Source of the DNA: Sediminibacillus albus
Lineage (GTDB): Bacteria > Bacillota > Bacilli > Bacillales > Amphibacillaceae
NCBI RefSeq assembly: GCF_900101125.1
Contig: NZ_FNFL01000004.1
Coordinates: forward strand, 62,001 to 126,000
Direction: 5' to 3'
DNA length: 64,000 bases
Under the pieces are notes generated by a model. That model was not told where the DNA came from, ran no database searches, and saw nothing but the letters and a program-made list of their open reading frames with translations. The stretch's first letter is position 1. Each line of letters opens with the position of its first letter. Made by a program: the position numbers and the translations under genes. This document shows positions 1-8,883 of this stretch, one piece after another.

Positions 1-637
1 ATACGGTTTTTTGTTTGACTGGTGCATGCCCTGGTCGAAAAGTGATGGTTGCAACCGCTGAAAAGGCGATAAGAAAACTGAAACTATTGATGAGTAACGC
101 ATAACCAGGGTTAAAAAGGCTGATAATTAATCCGCCAAGACTGGGTCCAGCCAGCACGGCGGTTTGGAATAACCCTGTGTTCACAGAATTCACCGCTTGC
201 AAGTCCTCATTACGGACCAGGTTCGGAACAGAAGCAAATTGTGACGTATGATAGATTTGGCTCGACAGTCCGATGAAAAAGGCGGCCATATACAACTCCC
301 ATGCTTGCAGACTATCAATCATAAATAAGACGGCAATCCATCCTGTAAGCAGGCATCTTCCTGCGTCACATGCAAGCAATATTTTTTTTCTGTTAAACCG
401 ATCAGAAAGAATGCCCGTCGCGGGCTGTAACAGAACGGGGAGTCTTTCAAGCGCCGTAACAATACCCATGCTGACGGGCGATCCTGTTATAGCCAGTACC
501 ATTAAAGGAAGCGCGATCAGATAAATTTGATCGCCAATAAAGGAAATTAAATTCCCGCCGATAAAACGGAAGACAGAGTAATTTTTGCTTAACGGGGGCA
601 AAGAGTCACGCTTTAATGAAATTGCAGAATTATCCAT
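1..637 (-). CDS. MFS transporter, C-terminus cut off by window edge
   Basis: Reading the minus strand from an ATG at 637 gives about 212 codons with no stop up to the window edge, so only the N-terminal half is present. It is rich in hydrophobic segments (five or six membrane helices) and carries the MFS loop 2-3 pattern GILSDRFNRKKIL, so it should be an inner-membrane secondary transporter; the substrate cannot be told. A good ribosome site (AGGAGG) lies just upstream. It starts 20 bases after the stop of the ArsR-type gene on the same strand, which suggests a two-gene operon of regulator followed by its efflux pump. Confidence 0.85.
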   Translation of the reverse strand, partial: MDNSAISLKRDSLPPLSKNYSVFRFIGGNLISFIGDQIYLIALPLMVLAITGSPVSMGIVTALERLPVLLQPATGILSDRFNRKKILLACDAGRCLLTGWIAVLFMIDSLQAWELYMAAFFIGLSSQIYHTSQFASVPNLVRNEDLQAVNSVNTGLFQTAVLAGPSLGGLIISLFNPGYALLINSFSFLIAFSAVATITFRPGHAPVKQKTV

Positions 638-656
638 ACTAGCCTCCTGAAAATTA

Positions 657-1700
657 TTATTTATTTAGATAGCTGCTTAATTCGATAGGAAGGGATTCCA
701 AGATAGCCCCATTTAATACATACTTTGTTCCTTTGTTACTGATCAACCGTGCAGATTTAAGAATCTTTAGATGATGGTGAACGGTGGATTTCCCCATATC
801 CAGACGTTCGGTAATTTCTTGTAAAGACAGGCCGCCTTCTGCCAGCATTTTAATCATGCGGAGCCTCAATTCATCGCCCAATGCCTTGTATTTTAAAATT
901 AAAGAGTTATCTGGCATATCTTTATCTGTAGGATCTAAGCTTTGATTCGCCACGGGGTAATAGAAAACTTTTGTCCCTTTTAAATCTGCTTCCACATTCC
1001 AGGGGCGGTAAGTAAAGTGAGGAATTAGCAGAACCTGATGAATACTTGGTTCAGGCAGATAATTTATTCCTCCGGTTGCCCATGTAACAAATTCTTCGGG
1101 GTGCATTTTTTTAGCCATTTTGGTCTTCGATACGTAGTCGGTAGAAAGGATGGTTTCCAGTTTGTCGGCGTCAGGCTCTATCACTGTTTCGTACCATCCC
1201 GACATTACCTCAACCAGATGATTTTTTATATAATCGGATTCTGCCATACAAATAAATTCAATGTAGGAAGGGAAGAAAGAGTGATCTTTGACGATTGCTT
1301 TCAGTTCACCAATTGCATATACTTCTCCTTTTGTTGCTGCCTCGACTCTGTCCTGTAGGTCATCCCCTAAAAAAGGAAGGCAGATGGATTTAAGCTCTTC
1401 CGGCGCAAGGTCTTTAATATATTGTAAAAATGAAGAGAGACTTTGAAAATCTTTATGATGTAAAAGCTGAAGCAAGGCATTCCATGTATTGTTTTTTTCT
1501 ACTTCTGCTAAATGGTCAAGCATCTTACCAGAGAGGGACTGCTTAAGTTTTCGCCAATCATTTTCGGTCCTCTCTAAACTGCTAAGCAGCGGAGTGTTTG
1601 TAACAGCGGCAATTCCTAAGGCACACTCCCAAAGCAGGGAGTATTTGATTAGGATTTGGTAGGTTTCCCTTTTTCTAGAACTAGTCTGGACAAATTCCAC
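657..1700 (-). CDS. ArsR-family transcriptional regulator, long form
   Basis: A 347-residue protein starting with GTG. The last 80 residues form an ArsR winged helix-turn-helix (ALGDELRLRMIKML, then LQEITERLDMGKSTVHHHLKIL). The first 250 residues are a helical domain unlike the short metal-sensing ArsR proteins, and no CxC metal site is seen. This long form (DUF5937-like) is common in Bacilli and usually sits beside a transporter. Here it is followed 20 bases later by an MFS gene on the same strand, so it probably controls that pump and itself. The ligand is unknown. Confidence 0.85.
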   Translation of the reverse strand: MEFVQTSSRKRETYQILIKYSLLWECALGIAAVTNTPLLSSLERTENDWRKLKQSLSGKMLDHLAEVEKNNTWNALLQLLHHKDFQSLSSFLQYIKDLAPEELKSICLPFLGDDLQDRVEAATKGEVYAIGELKAIVKDHSFFPSYIEFICMAESDYIKNHLVEVMSGWYETVIEPDADKLETILSTDYVSKTKMAKKMHPEEFVTWATGGINYLPEPSIHQVLLIPHFTYRPWNVEADLKGTKVFYYPVANQSLDPTDKDMPDNSLILKYKALGDELRLRMIKMLAEGGLSLQEITERLDMGKSTVHHHLKILKSARLISNKGTKYVLNGAILESLPIELSSYLNK

Positions 1701-1850
1701 TTCAAAACACCTCTATTTTAGTTATTAGTTGTATACTATATTTATTGAATAAAAAATACAATATATTTCGTATAATAATTCAAATAAATAAAGATTGCTG
1801 TTTCATTATTAGGGAATAGTTAGAAAAAAGTAGAAAAAAAGGTGATGTGT

Positions 1851-3407
1851 TTGCAGTTTTTAAGTAAGCAGCATAATCCTTCCCAAAATGCTGAATTGAT
1901 TGAGAAATATTTAGAAAATAAATGGGATGCGGAAACAACAGTGGAAAAAATGAACCAATTATATAAGAGGGAAAAATTGGCTAATGATGCAAATAAAAAA
2001 CAAGGTCTTCAGCGGTCGCTTTTTCACAAGATCATGCATGGCTTTAAACGGTTATACTCTAAAAAAGCGGTTGTGAATACAAATTACCGGGAAGAATTAA
2101 TGGTCCAAAATGGCGACATCTTTCCAAGGTGGAAAAAGCAACTGGATCAGGCGTATGCTTGTTTATTGAAAAAAACGGAGAAAACGGTAAATGTAGCGGA
2201 TTTTGGTGCTGTCGGTGATGGAAAGACCGACTGTACCAGAGCTTTTCAACAGGCGATGGGCAGTGGGAAAGTAAAGGTGAAAGTACCCTCGGGAACATTC
2301 CTGGTCCGTGGCATCCGATTGCCTTCATACACCCATTTTTCTGGAGAAGGACAAGGGGAGACCATCCTGAAACTTATAGACAAGTCACCGAAGCGGACCA
2401 GGTTAATTAGTAATGCCAATCACATAAAAGGCAACAGCCATATTTATGTGGAAGGCTTTACCTTAGATTGGAATGTGGACCGGCTGTCTCCATTCAAAAA
2501 GACAAGCAGCGGCAACAATTTTTCCAGCTGCTTAACTTTTGCCAATGTATCGTACGGATGGGTGAGAAAAGTCGAGGCGATTAATCCTGGTTTACACTGC
2601 TTCGATATTACATCGACTTATTACAATTATGCTGGTGACGGGCTTCGTGGAAAAGGAAGCAGCAGCTTTGTCTGGCTTGATCAGTTGAAGGGGTACGGCT
2701 TCGGCGATGATGGGATTACGACCCACCACAGCAGTAATATAATTATTTCTAATTCGCATATGTGTGACCCAAGCGGGAGAGCACATCAAAGCGGCTTTTC
2801 CAATTCTAATGGCTTTGAGGTTGATGATGGTTCCCAGTATGTATGGCTTGCCAATAATTCATCAGCCAGGTGCTTCGGCGGTGTGGAGTTGAAGGCGCAT
2901 GCCAATTCATCGGCGGCAATGCATACAACGATTATCGGCCATTTGTCAGTAAACGATAATCGCTCCTTCAATTTCCGGCATATCGGACACCACCATAAAG
3001 AGGAGCCCGCCTCGAAAACAGCTGTAGGAATTCAAGCGGTAAAACTAGTGGCTTATCGGCCAATTTATACTCCTCTTTATAAAAAGTCAACGCCAAGGGC
3101 GATGGTGATTTCCTCCTATAAAAAGGTAGGAATCAATAATTTTTCGGCTATCGGAGATCCGGGATACGACTATCATAGACAGCCAGTTATTGCCATCCAG
3201 TACAGGGCAAGCCATGTGTGGCTGGACAATATATATGTACAGCAATTCAACAAAGCGGGAGCAGATATTGAAGTGTTTGGCGGCAAAAATCGGGCATCAC
3301 ATGTAACGATCGGCCATGTGACAGGCACAGCAAGGAACGGGCCAATAGTTAGAGCGGGAAAAGAAGTGGAGCTCGTCTACAGTGACTGGCATGGAAAGAA
3401 AACTTGA
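1851..3407 (+). CDS. Pectate lyase-like right-handed beta-helix protein
   Basis: About 518 residues. After a helical, charged N-terminal region of roughly 110 residues comes the entry motif of the pectate-lyase-3/GH28-like beta-helix fold (VNVADFGAVGDGKTDCTRAF). The rest shows the short beta repeats with Asn and Gly turns expected of a parallel beta-helix. Such proteins bind or cleave polysaccharides. No signal peptide is visible. The start is uncertain: GTG 1842 and ATG 1845 overlap the ribosome site AAAGGTG, while TTG 1851 is six bases from it and is preferred. It stands alone and ends at a hairpin terminator. The substrate is not predictable. Confidence 0.75.
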   Translation: MQFLSKQHNPSQNAELIEKYLENKWDAETTVEKMNQLYKREKLANDANKKQGLQRSLFHKIMHGFKRLYSKKAVVNTNYREELMVQNGDIFPRWKKQLDQAYACLLKKTEKTVNVADFGAVGDGKTDCTRAFQQAMGSGKVKVKVPSGTFLVRGIRLPSYTHFSGEGQGETILKLIDKSPKRTRLISNANHIKGNSHIYVEGFTLDWNVDRLSPFKKTSSGNNFSSCLTFANVSYGWVRKVEAINPGLHCFDITSTYYNYAGDGLRGKGSSSFVWLDQLKGYGFGDDGITTHHSSNIIISNSHMCDPSGRAHQSGFSNSNGFEVDDGSQYVWLANNSSARCFGGVELKAHANSSAAMHTTIIGHLSVNDNRSFNFRHIGHHHKEEPASKTAVGIQAVKLVAYRPIYTPLYKKSTPRAMVISSYKKVGINNFSAIGDPGYDYHRQPVIAIQYRASHVWLDNIYVQQFNKAGADIEVFGGKNRASHVTIGHVTGTARNGPIVRAGKEVELVYSDWHGKKT

Positions 3408-3431
3408 CGTCATTTCTCTTGGCGTCAAGCT
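3402..3431. terminator. Hairpin terminator between convergent genes
   Basis: An inverted repeat (CTTGACG ... CGTCAAG) overlaps the stop of the beta-helix gene and lies 12 bases before the end of the convergent mnmH gene. The T-run is poor, so it may stop either transcript only partly. Confidence 0.55.
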
Positions 3432-3442
3432 TTAATGATCAG

Positions 3443-4486
3443 TCACTTATTGACGATTTGGTAAGCGAGGTAATCTTTTACCAATGGAATGGATTCTTCG
3501 ATATTGGCTGCTTTAATTATCATACTTCGGCTATCATGATGCTTGTCAGCCGAATAGCTGTATAGTGGGTCATAATAGTATTCCAATAAAAGTTTTGTGG
3601 CAGTCGAATAGTTGCCGGATTGCAGGCTTTTGTCAATTTCAGCAGCAATCGGGGTGTGGATGCGCCGTTTAATTCTTTGAAATGCTTGGATTGATTCTTC
3701 GTGATGCTCCCATGGCCGGTAATCTTCCAAAATATTTTTAACCCGTTCAGCCATTGGTATCTCAATGAATAAATGAGCCCCATGTTCCTTTTTATTTACC
3801 ATGAATTCCGGCAATGTTACTTTTCCTATCCGTTTGCTTTCAGCCTCCATCAATGTGTACGGTGAATCCTGCACTTCCAGTAATTGCTGAACTAGCAAGG
3901 AATCAAATTTTTTTTGATTATTTGGAGTGAGCCCAATTTGTCCGAAAATGGAGCCCCGATGATTGGCCATTCTTTCGAAATTAAGCACAGGGTACCCTTG
4001 CTTTTCCAACTCATTAAGAATAATTGTCTTTCCTGATCCAGTATAGCCGTTTAGCACAATCGCTTGCGGTTTGAAATCAAAGTCTTCCAAGGCTGCAACT
4101 ACCCAATGGCGATAGGCACGGATCCCTCCCTGAAGCCGGTTAACCTTGATACCCATCAAATCCACCATCGTTGCGGCAGTTTTACTACGCATGCCACCCC
4201 TCCAGCAAAACACAGTTTTATCTGAGTCAATTTTCTCAAACTCCTTGATAAGTTCCGGCAGCTTGGCGGATACGATTTCCACTCCCCGTTGTTTGGCGGC
4301 TTGCGGACTAGTTTGTTTATATAGCGTTCCTATTTCTGCTCTTTCCTTGTCGTTAAATAATGGAATATTGACACTGCCAGGTATCGTTGCTTCGTTATAT
4401 TCTGACGGGGATCGGACGTCAATTAATGTATGCTTGTCAGCAGCTTGCAGGGAAACGAGTTCCTCCCACCGTATATCTTGAAACAT
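3443..4486 (-). CDS. mnmH: tRNA 2-selenouridine/geranyl-2-thiouridine synthase MnmH
   Basis: MnmH (SelU, YbbB) modifies 2-thiouridine at the wobble position of tRNAs for Lys, Glu and Gln, by geranylation and, where selenophosphate exists, replacement of sulfur by selenium. The protein has the two family domains: an N-terminal rhodanese domain with the active-site loop FCWRGGMRS (Cys97 counted from the ATG at 4495), and a P-loop domain (GYTGSGKT, about 150-157). Length near 347-350 is normal. Two ATGs are possible; 4486 has the better spacing to AGAGG, 4495 is the alternative. It is transcribed alone, convergent with the beta-helix gene. Confidence 0.9.
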   Translation of the reverse strand: MFQDIRWEELVSLQAADKHTLIDVRSPSEYNEATIPGSVNIPLFNDKERAEIGTLYKQTSPQAAKQRGVEIVSAKLPELIKEFEKIDSDKTVFCWRGGMRSKTAATMVDLMGIKVNRLQGGIRAYRHWVVAALEDFDFKPQAIVLNGYTGSGKTIILNELEKQGYPVLNFERMANHRGSIFGQIGLTPNNQKKFDSLLVQQLLEVQDSPYTLMEAESKRIGKVTLPEFMVNKKEHGAHLFIEIPMAERVKNILEDYRPWEHHEESIQAFQRIKRRIHTPIAAEIDKSLQSGNYSTATKLLLEYYYDPLYSYSADKHHDSRSMIIKAANIEESIPLVKDYLAYQIVNK

Positions 4487-4706
4487 TCGCCTCATACCTC
4501 TCTGTTGATGAAACTTCTATTCTAATAAGTACTTGGATAATAAGTATTCCTATTCTATTTTAAGTAAAATTCCTTGATTTGTAAAAAACCGTCGTTTTTC
4601 TACATGTTATTGTCTATTAATAGAAAAAACATATCAACTTCTGTAATGGTGGAATACACTCCCAATTTATTACATATTTATGGAAAATAAAAAGGGATTT
4701 GAATTG

Positions 4707-6188
4707 ATGAGACAACCAAGCAATGAATTGTTAGAAGATCTAAATAGTTCGTACCAGTACCTGCCAACAGTAATTGAAGGGTTGGAAGCGGCAAAACGCT
4801 CGAAGAATATTGTTATTCTTGGAGCAGGAATGGCAGGCCTGGTAGCAGCAACGCTGTTGAAGGAAGCTGGACACCGGGTTACTGTCTTGGAGGGGAATAA
4901 CCGGGCAGGCGGAAGGGTTTATACTGTCAGAGAACCATTCATGGAAGGCGGGTATCTCGATGTCGGGGCAATGCGCATCCCCAAGACACATTTGCTGACC
5001 ATGGAATACCTTAAAAGGTTTCGACTTCCATACCATAAATTTATTAATTCCACTCCAAAGGATTATTTGCACACCAATAATGTGACCGTTTCAAGACAGG
5101 AGTACGAGCAAAACCCTGATGTTTTTAATTATCCGCTGCCTTCGCATGAAAAAGGCAAAACGGCTACAGAGCTGTTCCTATCTGCTGTTAACCCTTTTCT
5201 TGAGCTTTATTCCGCTTCGTCTTCTGAACAGCAACGTCAGCTTCTAAAAGAGTACGACCGTTACAGCATGGAAAACTTTTTAAGATATAATCCTATTGGC
5301 AGATCTCTTTCAGCAAATGCAATTAATAAAATAAAAGTTTTGCTGGGCATTGAAGGTTTTCCGGAGTTTTCATTCCTTAGTATTTTAACCGATATAGTCT
5401 CAACAGTCTTTAACAAGGATTTGGAGTTTATCGAAATCAGCGGTGGAAATGACCAACTGCCTGCCTCGCTTGTGCCATTATTACCCAATGAGTTATTTTA
5501 CAGGAAAAAGGTTACACGAATTGTGCAGGATTACCACGGGGCAGCTGTACATGTAAACGATACCCGCACGGGGAATTTTGAGTTCTATGAAGGCGATTTT
5601 ATTATTAACACAATCCCTTTTACTGTCTTTCAGTTTATTGATGTCCTGCCTTTTCACTCCGTAAAATTCGAAAAGCGGAGAGCCATCCGTGAACTGCGAA
5701 ACGTGGCCTCTACTAAGATAGGAATTCAATTCAAGACGAGATTTTGGGAGAGGGACGGATTGGGCGGGTCAAATATCATCACCGATTTAACGAATCGGTT
5801 CACCTATACACCAAGCCATAATATTGGGAAGTCAGGTACTGGATTGTTGCTGGTCAGCTATAGCTGGGAAGATAATGCCCTTCTCTGGGATTCATTGCCT
5901 AAGCAAGAGAAAATCAATCAGTCTTTGAAAGGTCTTGCCAAACTGTTTGGCAGCCAAGTGTATAAAGAGTACATGACTGGGTTTGCGTTCAGCTGGAATT
6001 TAAATCCTTTTTCAGCAGGCTGTTTCTCGCTATTTAAACCTAACCAATTAACAGAATTTTCCGAGGTGATTAAACAACCAGAAGGAAGAATCCACTTTGC
6101 CGGTGAGCATACTTCTTCCCATCATGGCTGGATAGAAGGAGCGATAGAATCCGGCGTACGTGCAGCAATCGAAGTTAACGAAAGGTAG
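4707..6188 (+). CDS. FAD-dependent amine oxidase (MAO/L-amino acid oxidase type)
   Basis: A flavoprotein of about 493 residues. The Rossmann FAD motif VILGAGMAGLVAATLLKEAG is followed by the acidic strand end and the GG doublet (LEGNNRAGGRVYT). The C-terminus has the MAO-family flavin motif RIHFAGEHTSSHHGWIEGA. The family oxidises amines or L-amino acids to imines with release of peroxide; it resembles B. subtilis YobN. The longer start at 4680 has no ribosome site, whereas AAAAAGGGA precedes TTG 4704 and ATG 4707. No signal peptide, so cytoplasmic. It ends just before a repeat element and shows no operon partner. Confidence 0.85.
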   Translation: MRQPSNELLEDLNSSYQYLPTVIEGLEAAKRSKNIVILGAGMAGLVAATLLKEAGHRVTVLEGNNRAGGRVYTVREPFMEGGYLDVGAMRIPKTHLLTMEYLKRFRLPYHKFINSTPKDYLHTNNVTVSRQEYEQNPDVFNYPLPSHEKGKTATELFLSAVNPFLELYSASSSEQQRQLLKEYDRYSMENFLRYNPIGRSLSANAINKIKVLLGIEGFPEFSFLSILTDIVSTVFNKDLEFIEISGGNDQLPASLVPLLPNELFYRKKVTRIVQDYHGAAVHVNDTRTGNFEFYEGDFIINTIPFTVFQFIDVLPFHSVKFEKRRAIRELRNVASTKIGIQFKTRFWERDGLGGSNIITDLTNRFTYTPSHNIGKSGTGLLLVSYSWEDNALLWDSLPKQEKINQSLKGLAKLFGSQVYKEYMTGFAFSWNLNPFSAGCFSLFKPNQLTEFSEVIKQPEGRIHFAGEHTSSHHGWIEGAIESGVRAAIEVNER

Positions 6189-6213
6189 GTTCATTTAATT
6201 AGCAGGACAAACA

Positions 6214-6808
6214 AAAGAGGTTGGGACAAAAGAGTAGTGGCTAAAGCAAAAATCGAACGATGATTCGAAATCCTTAGGATTCGAGCCCGTTCGATTTTTC
6301 TTTTCGAATGTTACATATAACCTGCCGCCAAAGTGACAACTCCATTTCTTCCTTCAAACAAGGTTGGGTCCCGGCAGAGTGCTTCGCTTTCCTTGGGCAC
6401 GGCTTCATCCGGAGGTCGCCAGACTCGTGCTGATCCCATTGTCTACGCTGATGGGCTGTTCTTACTACCTTGCACGATGACCGATGCGGAAATACACTAC
6501 GCTTTCCGCGGGCGGCTGGTGAGCCTCCTCGGCGGGGTCTCACCGAGGCCTTCCCTCCCGCAGAAGTCTCCGTGGATTTCCTCCGCTGAAAGCCTGCGTA
6601 CTGTTTTCAGCAGTACACAAATACTTATGATTTACTTGAGCACGCGGTGCACTAGAGCTTATCAACTAAATGAAGAAACGCCTACTGTTACATCGCCATA
6701 TATTCTATTTCGTCATCAATTGAATGCTTGAAGATGGCCTTTTAAAACTTCATAAGCAGTCATCGTTCGTTTTTTGCAAGTGGATGTATGTTATGTCCCA
6801 CCCTCTTT
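6214..6808. repeat. MITE-like palindromic element, copy 1
   Basis: A non-coding element of about 595 bp bounded by inverted ends, AAAGAGGTTGGGACA at 6214 and its near-complement TGTCCCACCCTCTTT ending at 6808. Inside are a hairpin built on AAAATCGAACG/CGTTCGATTTT (6245-6302), a GC-rich core (6484-6603) that starts GGAAATACACTACGCTTTCC, and an arm near 6690-6760. The whole element recurs in inverted orientation at 11932-12396, except that the core has the same orientation in both. Open frames inside it are accidental. No transposase is present. Confidence 0.8.
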
Positions 6809-6819
6809 GGTTTTATTAT

Positions 6820-7509
6820 TCAGTCCGATTGTCTTAACAATGCAATCACCTTTTTGGCGACTGCTTCTACTGAGGCTGGATTTTGGCCGGTGACTAGTCT
6901 GCCGTCCTTTTGTACAAATGATCTAAATGGTATCCGAGATTGCTCATACATCGCCCCTCGGTCTTTTAGTTTATCCTCCAAGGAAAATGGAAGATATTTA
7001 TATAGCATAATTGCTGTTTCTTCTCGATTGGAATAACCTGTTACCGATTTGCCTTCTACCAGATAGCTTCCATTAGAAAGCTTTAGGTTGCATAACGCAC
7101 TGGGACCATGGCAGACAGCTGAAACAATACCGCCCTTTTCGTAAATGGTGCGGGTTATCTCCTGTAATTCCGCATTACTAGGAAAGTCCCACATTGTGCC
7201 ATGACCGCCGGCGAAATATACAGCCTCATAATGATCTGCTTCTACTTGATCAGGTGCGAAAGGGTTTCTCAGCCAATCCATAAATGTATCATCATTATAA
7301 TAGTTTCGTAAATTTTTACTAAGCAGCAATTCTGACAAACTGCGGGGATCAATAGGTACTTCCTTGCCAGATGGACTGACTACATCTACTGAGAAACGGT
7401 CTTTCACCTTATGGTAAAATTTCGTAAACTCACTAAGCCACAGCCCCGTTTCCCGGGTCGGATCTCCTAAAGTTTTATGGCTGGTTACCACCATTAGTAT
7501 TTTTTTCAT
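6820..7509 (-). CDS. DJ-1/PfpI-family protein (Hsp31-like)
   Basis: A 229-residue protein of the type 1 glutamine amidotransferase-like DJ-1/PfpI superfamily. The nucleophile elbow is AVCHGPSAL with Cys133 and His134; Glu20 (TRETG) fits the conserved acidic residue, and AGGHGTMWDF matches the Hsp31 branch. Members act as methylglyoxal hydrolases (glyoxalase III, deglycase) or holding chaperones. The start at 7509 follows AGGAGGGAGAACAA; a longer in-frame start at 7542 lacks this. It lies alone between a repeat element and the divergent siderophore operon. Confidence 0.85.
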   Translation of the reverse strand: MKKILMVVTSHKTLGDPTRETGLWLSEFTKFYHKVKDRFSVDVVSPSGKEVPIDPRSLSELLLSKNLRNYYNDDTFMDWLRNPFAPDQVEADHYEAVYFAGGHGTMWDFPSNAELQEITRTIYEKGGIVSAVCHGPSALCNLKLSNGSYLVEGKSVTGYSNREETAIMLYKYLPFSLEDKLKDRGAMYEQSRIPFRSFVQKDGRLVTGQNPASVEAVAKKVIALLRQSD

Positions 7510-7648
7510 TTGTTCTCCCTCCTGTTTTGCACATATCAACATTATTCCACGTGTTTGTCCTTCCTAATCAACAAGTCGAATCCATTGCGATAACTGAAAT
7601 TTTACGTTGAAATGAGATAAGGAAGCCTCCTATTAGGCATAGAAACAC

Positions 7649-7695
7649 TTGATTTATTAAGAGAATCCTTTATAATGATAATGATTCTCATTTAT
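7649..7695 (+). promoter_or_regulatory. Sigma-A promoter with Fur box for the siderophore operon
   Basis: TTGATT (7649-7654), a 16-base spacer and TATAAT (7671-7676) form a promoter. Directly after it, 7677-7695 reads GATAATGATTCTCATTTAT, close to the Fur consensus GATAATGATAATCATTATC. Fur bound here would cover the transcription start and repress uptake genes when iron is sufficient. The rest of the 7510-7830 gap shows no other feature. Confidence 0.8.
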
Positions 7696-7830
7696 ATAAG
7701 GAATAAAGAAAAATATAAATTAAACGCTTTTTAGGGAAAGTTAGTATTATATCCTTACTCCAGATAATGACTCCCTTTATTTATAGGAGTAATCAACTTA
7801 TTTCTCTAATTAAGTAAAGGGTTGGATTCG

Positions 7831-8883
7831 ATGGCAGACAGAAAAGAAAGAATACGAGCAGCAGAGACAACGAGCAGGCGTGGGTCCCGACCAATCCTTG
7901 CTGCCATTATTATGTTTGCAGGGGCATTTATGCTCATACTGGTCATGATTGCTTCCATTGCTCTTGGAGCTTCAGATATCGAATGGAAAACTGTATGGGC
8001 TGCCATTTTTGATTTTAATCCTGAGTTGACTTCCCATCAGATTATAAGGGAAGTTCGTTTGCCAAGAGCTGTCACAGGTGCTCTTGTCGGTGCATTTCTA
8101 GCTGTATCAGGTGCGATACTTCAAGGTATTACCAGAAACCCTTTAGCAGCTCCATCAATCATGGGAATAACGGACGGTGCAGCATTCGCACTGGCAATTA
8201 TTTTTTCTTTCTTTCCGGGAATGGCCTACTCTGGATTAATGTTTTGGTCATTTATGGGTGCAGGCTTAGGAACTGTACTCGTATTTGGCATAGGATCGTT
8301 ATCAAAGAGCGGACTGACGCCTGTTAAACTAGCGCTGGCAGGTATCGCTGTCGGTGCTTTGCTGCGTTCCCTTTCTTCCGGAATTTCCATATATAACGAT
8401 GTTGCTCAAAACATGAGTTTTTGGTATGCCGGCGGCCTTGCTGGGGCTAAGTGGATTAGTGTTCAGCTATTAGTACCGATTGGGGCGGTTGGTATGGCAA
8501 TCGCTTTGCTGATTGCTGGTTCAATTACTGTGTTGAATCTGGGAGAAGAAGTAGCCAGAGGACTTGGCCAGCGGACCTTTTGGACGAAATGCGCAGGAGT
8601 GTTAGCAGTTATGATGCTAACTGGTGCGGCAGTGTCTGTAGCGGGAGCTGTTGGATTTCTTGGTCTAGTAGTACCGCATATTACCCGGTTTTTGGTCGGT
8701 GTCAATTACCGCTGGATCATACCTTGTGCAGCAATCATTGGCGCTTTGTTATTAGTGCTTGCAGATATTGGGGCGCGCATGGTCAATCCGCCTTTTGAAA
8801 CCCCAGTCGGAGCCCTTACGGCAGCAATTGGAGTTCCCTTTTTCCTTTATTTGGCGCGAAGTAAAGGAGGGGAAAGCAAATGA
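7831..8883 (+). CDS. Iron-siderophore ABC transporter permease, FecCD family (first)
   Basis: A 350-residue polytopic membrane protein of the FecCD/BtuC family. Typical sequences are RLPRAVTGALVGAFLAVSGAILQGITRNPLA near the N-terminus and FLGLVVPHITRFLVG near the C-terminus, with about ten membrane helices. With the next permease it should form the heterodimeric channel for a ferric siderophore. ATG 7831 lies nine bases from AAAGGG; TTG 7822 is the less likely start. First gene of the Fur-boxed operon; its stop overlaps the next start (ATGA). B. subtilis YfiZ/YfhA or FeuB/FeuC are the nearest type. Confidence 0.92.
   Translation: MADRKERIRAAETTSRRGSRPILAAIIMFAGAFMLILVMIASIALGASDIEWKTVWAAIFDFNPELTSHQIIREVRLPRAVTGALVGAFLAVSGAILQGITRNPLAAPSIMGITDGAAFALAIIFSFFPGMAYSGLMFWSFMGAGLGTVLVFGIGSLSKSGLTPVKLALAGIAVGALLRSLSSGISIYNDVAQNMSFWYAGGLAGAKWISVQLLVPIGAVGMAIALLIAGSITVLNLGEEVARGLGQRTFWTKCAGVLAVMMLTGAAVSVAGAVGFLGLVVPHITRFLVGVNYRWIIPCAAIIGALLLVLADIGARMVNPPFETPVGALTAAIGVPFFLYLARSKGGESK

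Noticed and set aside
6333-6731. 132-codon frame in the first MITE-like element
   Set aside because: Not preserved in the second copy, no ribosome site, Ser/Thr-rich low-complexity translation.
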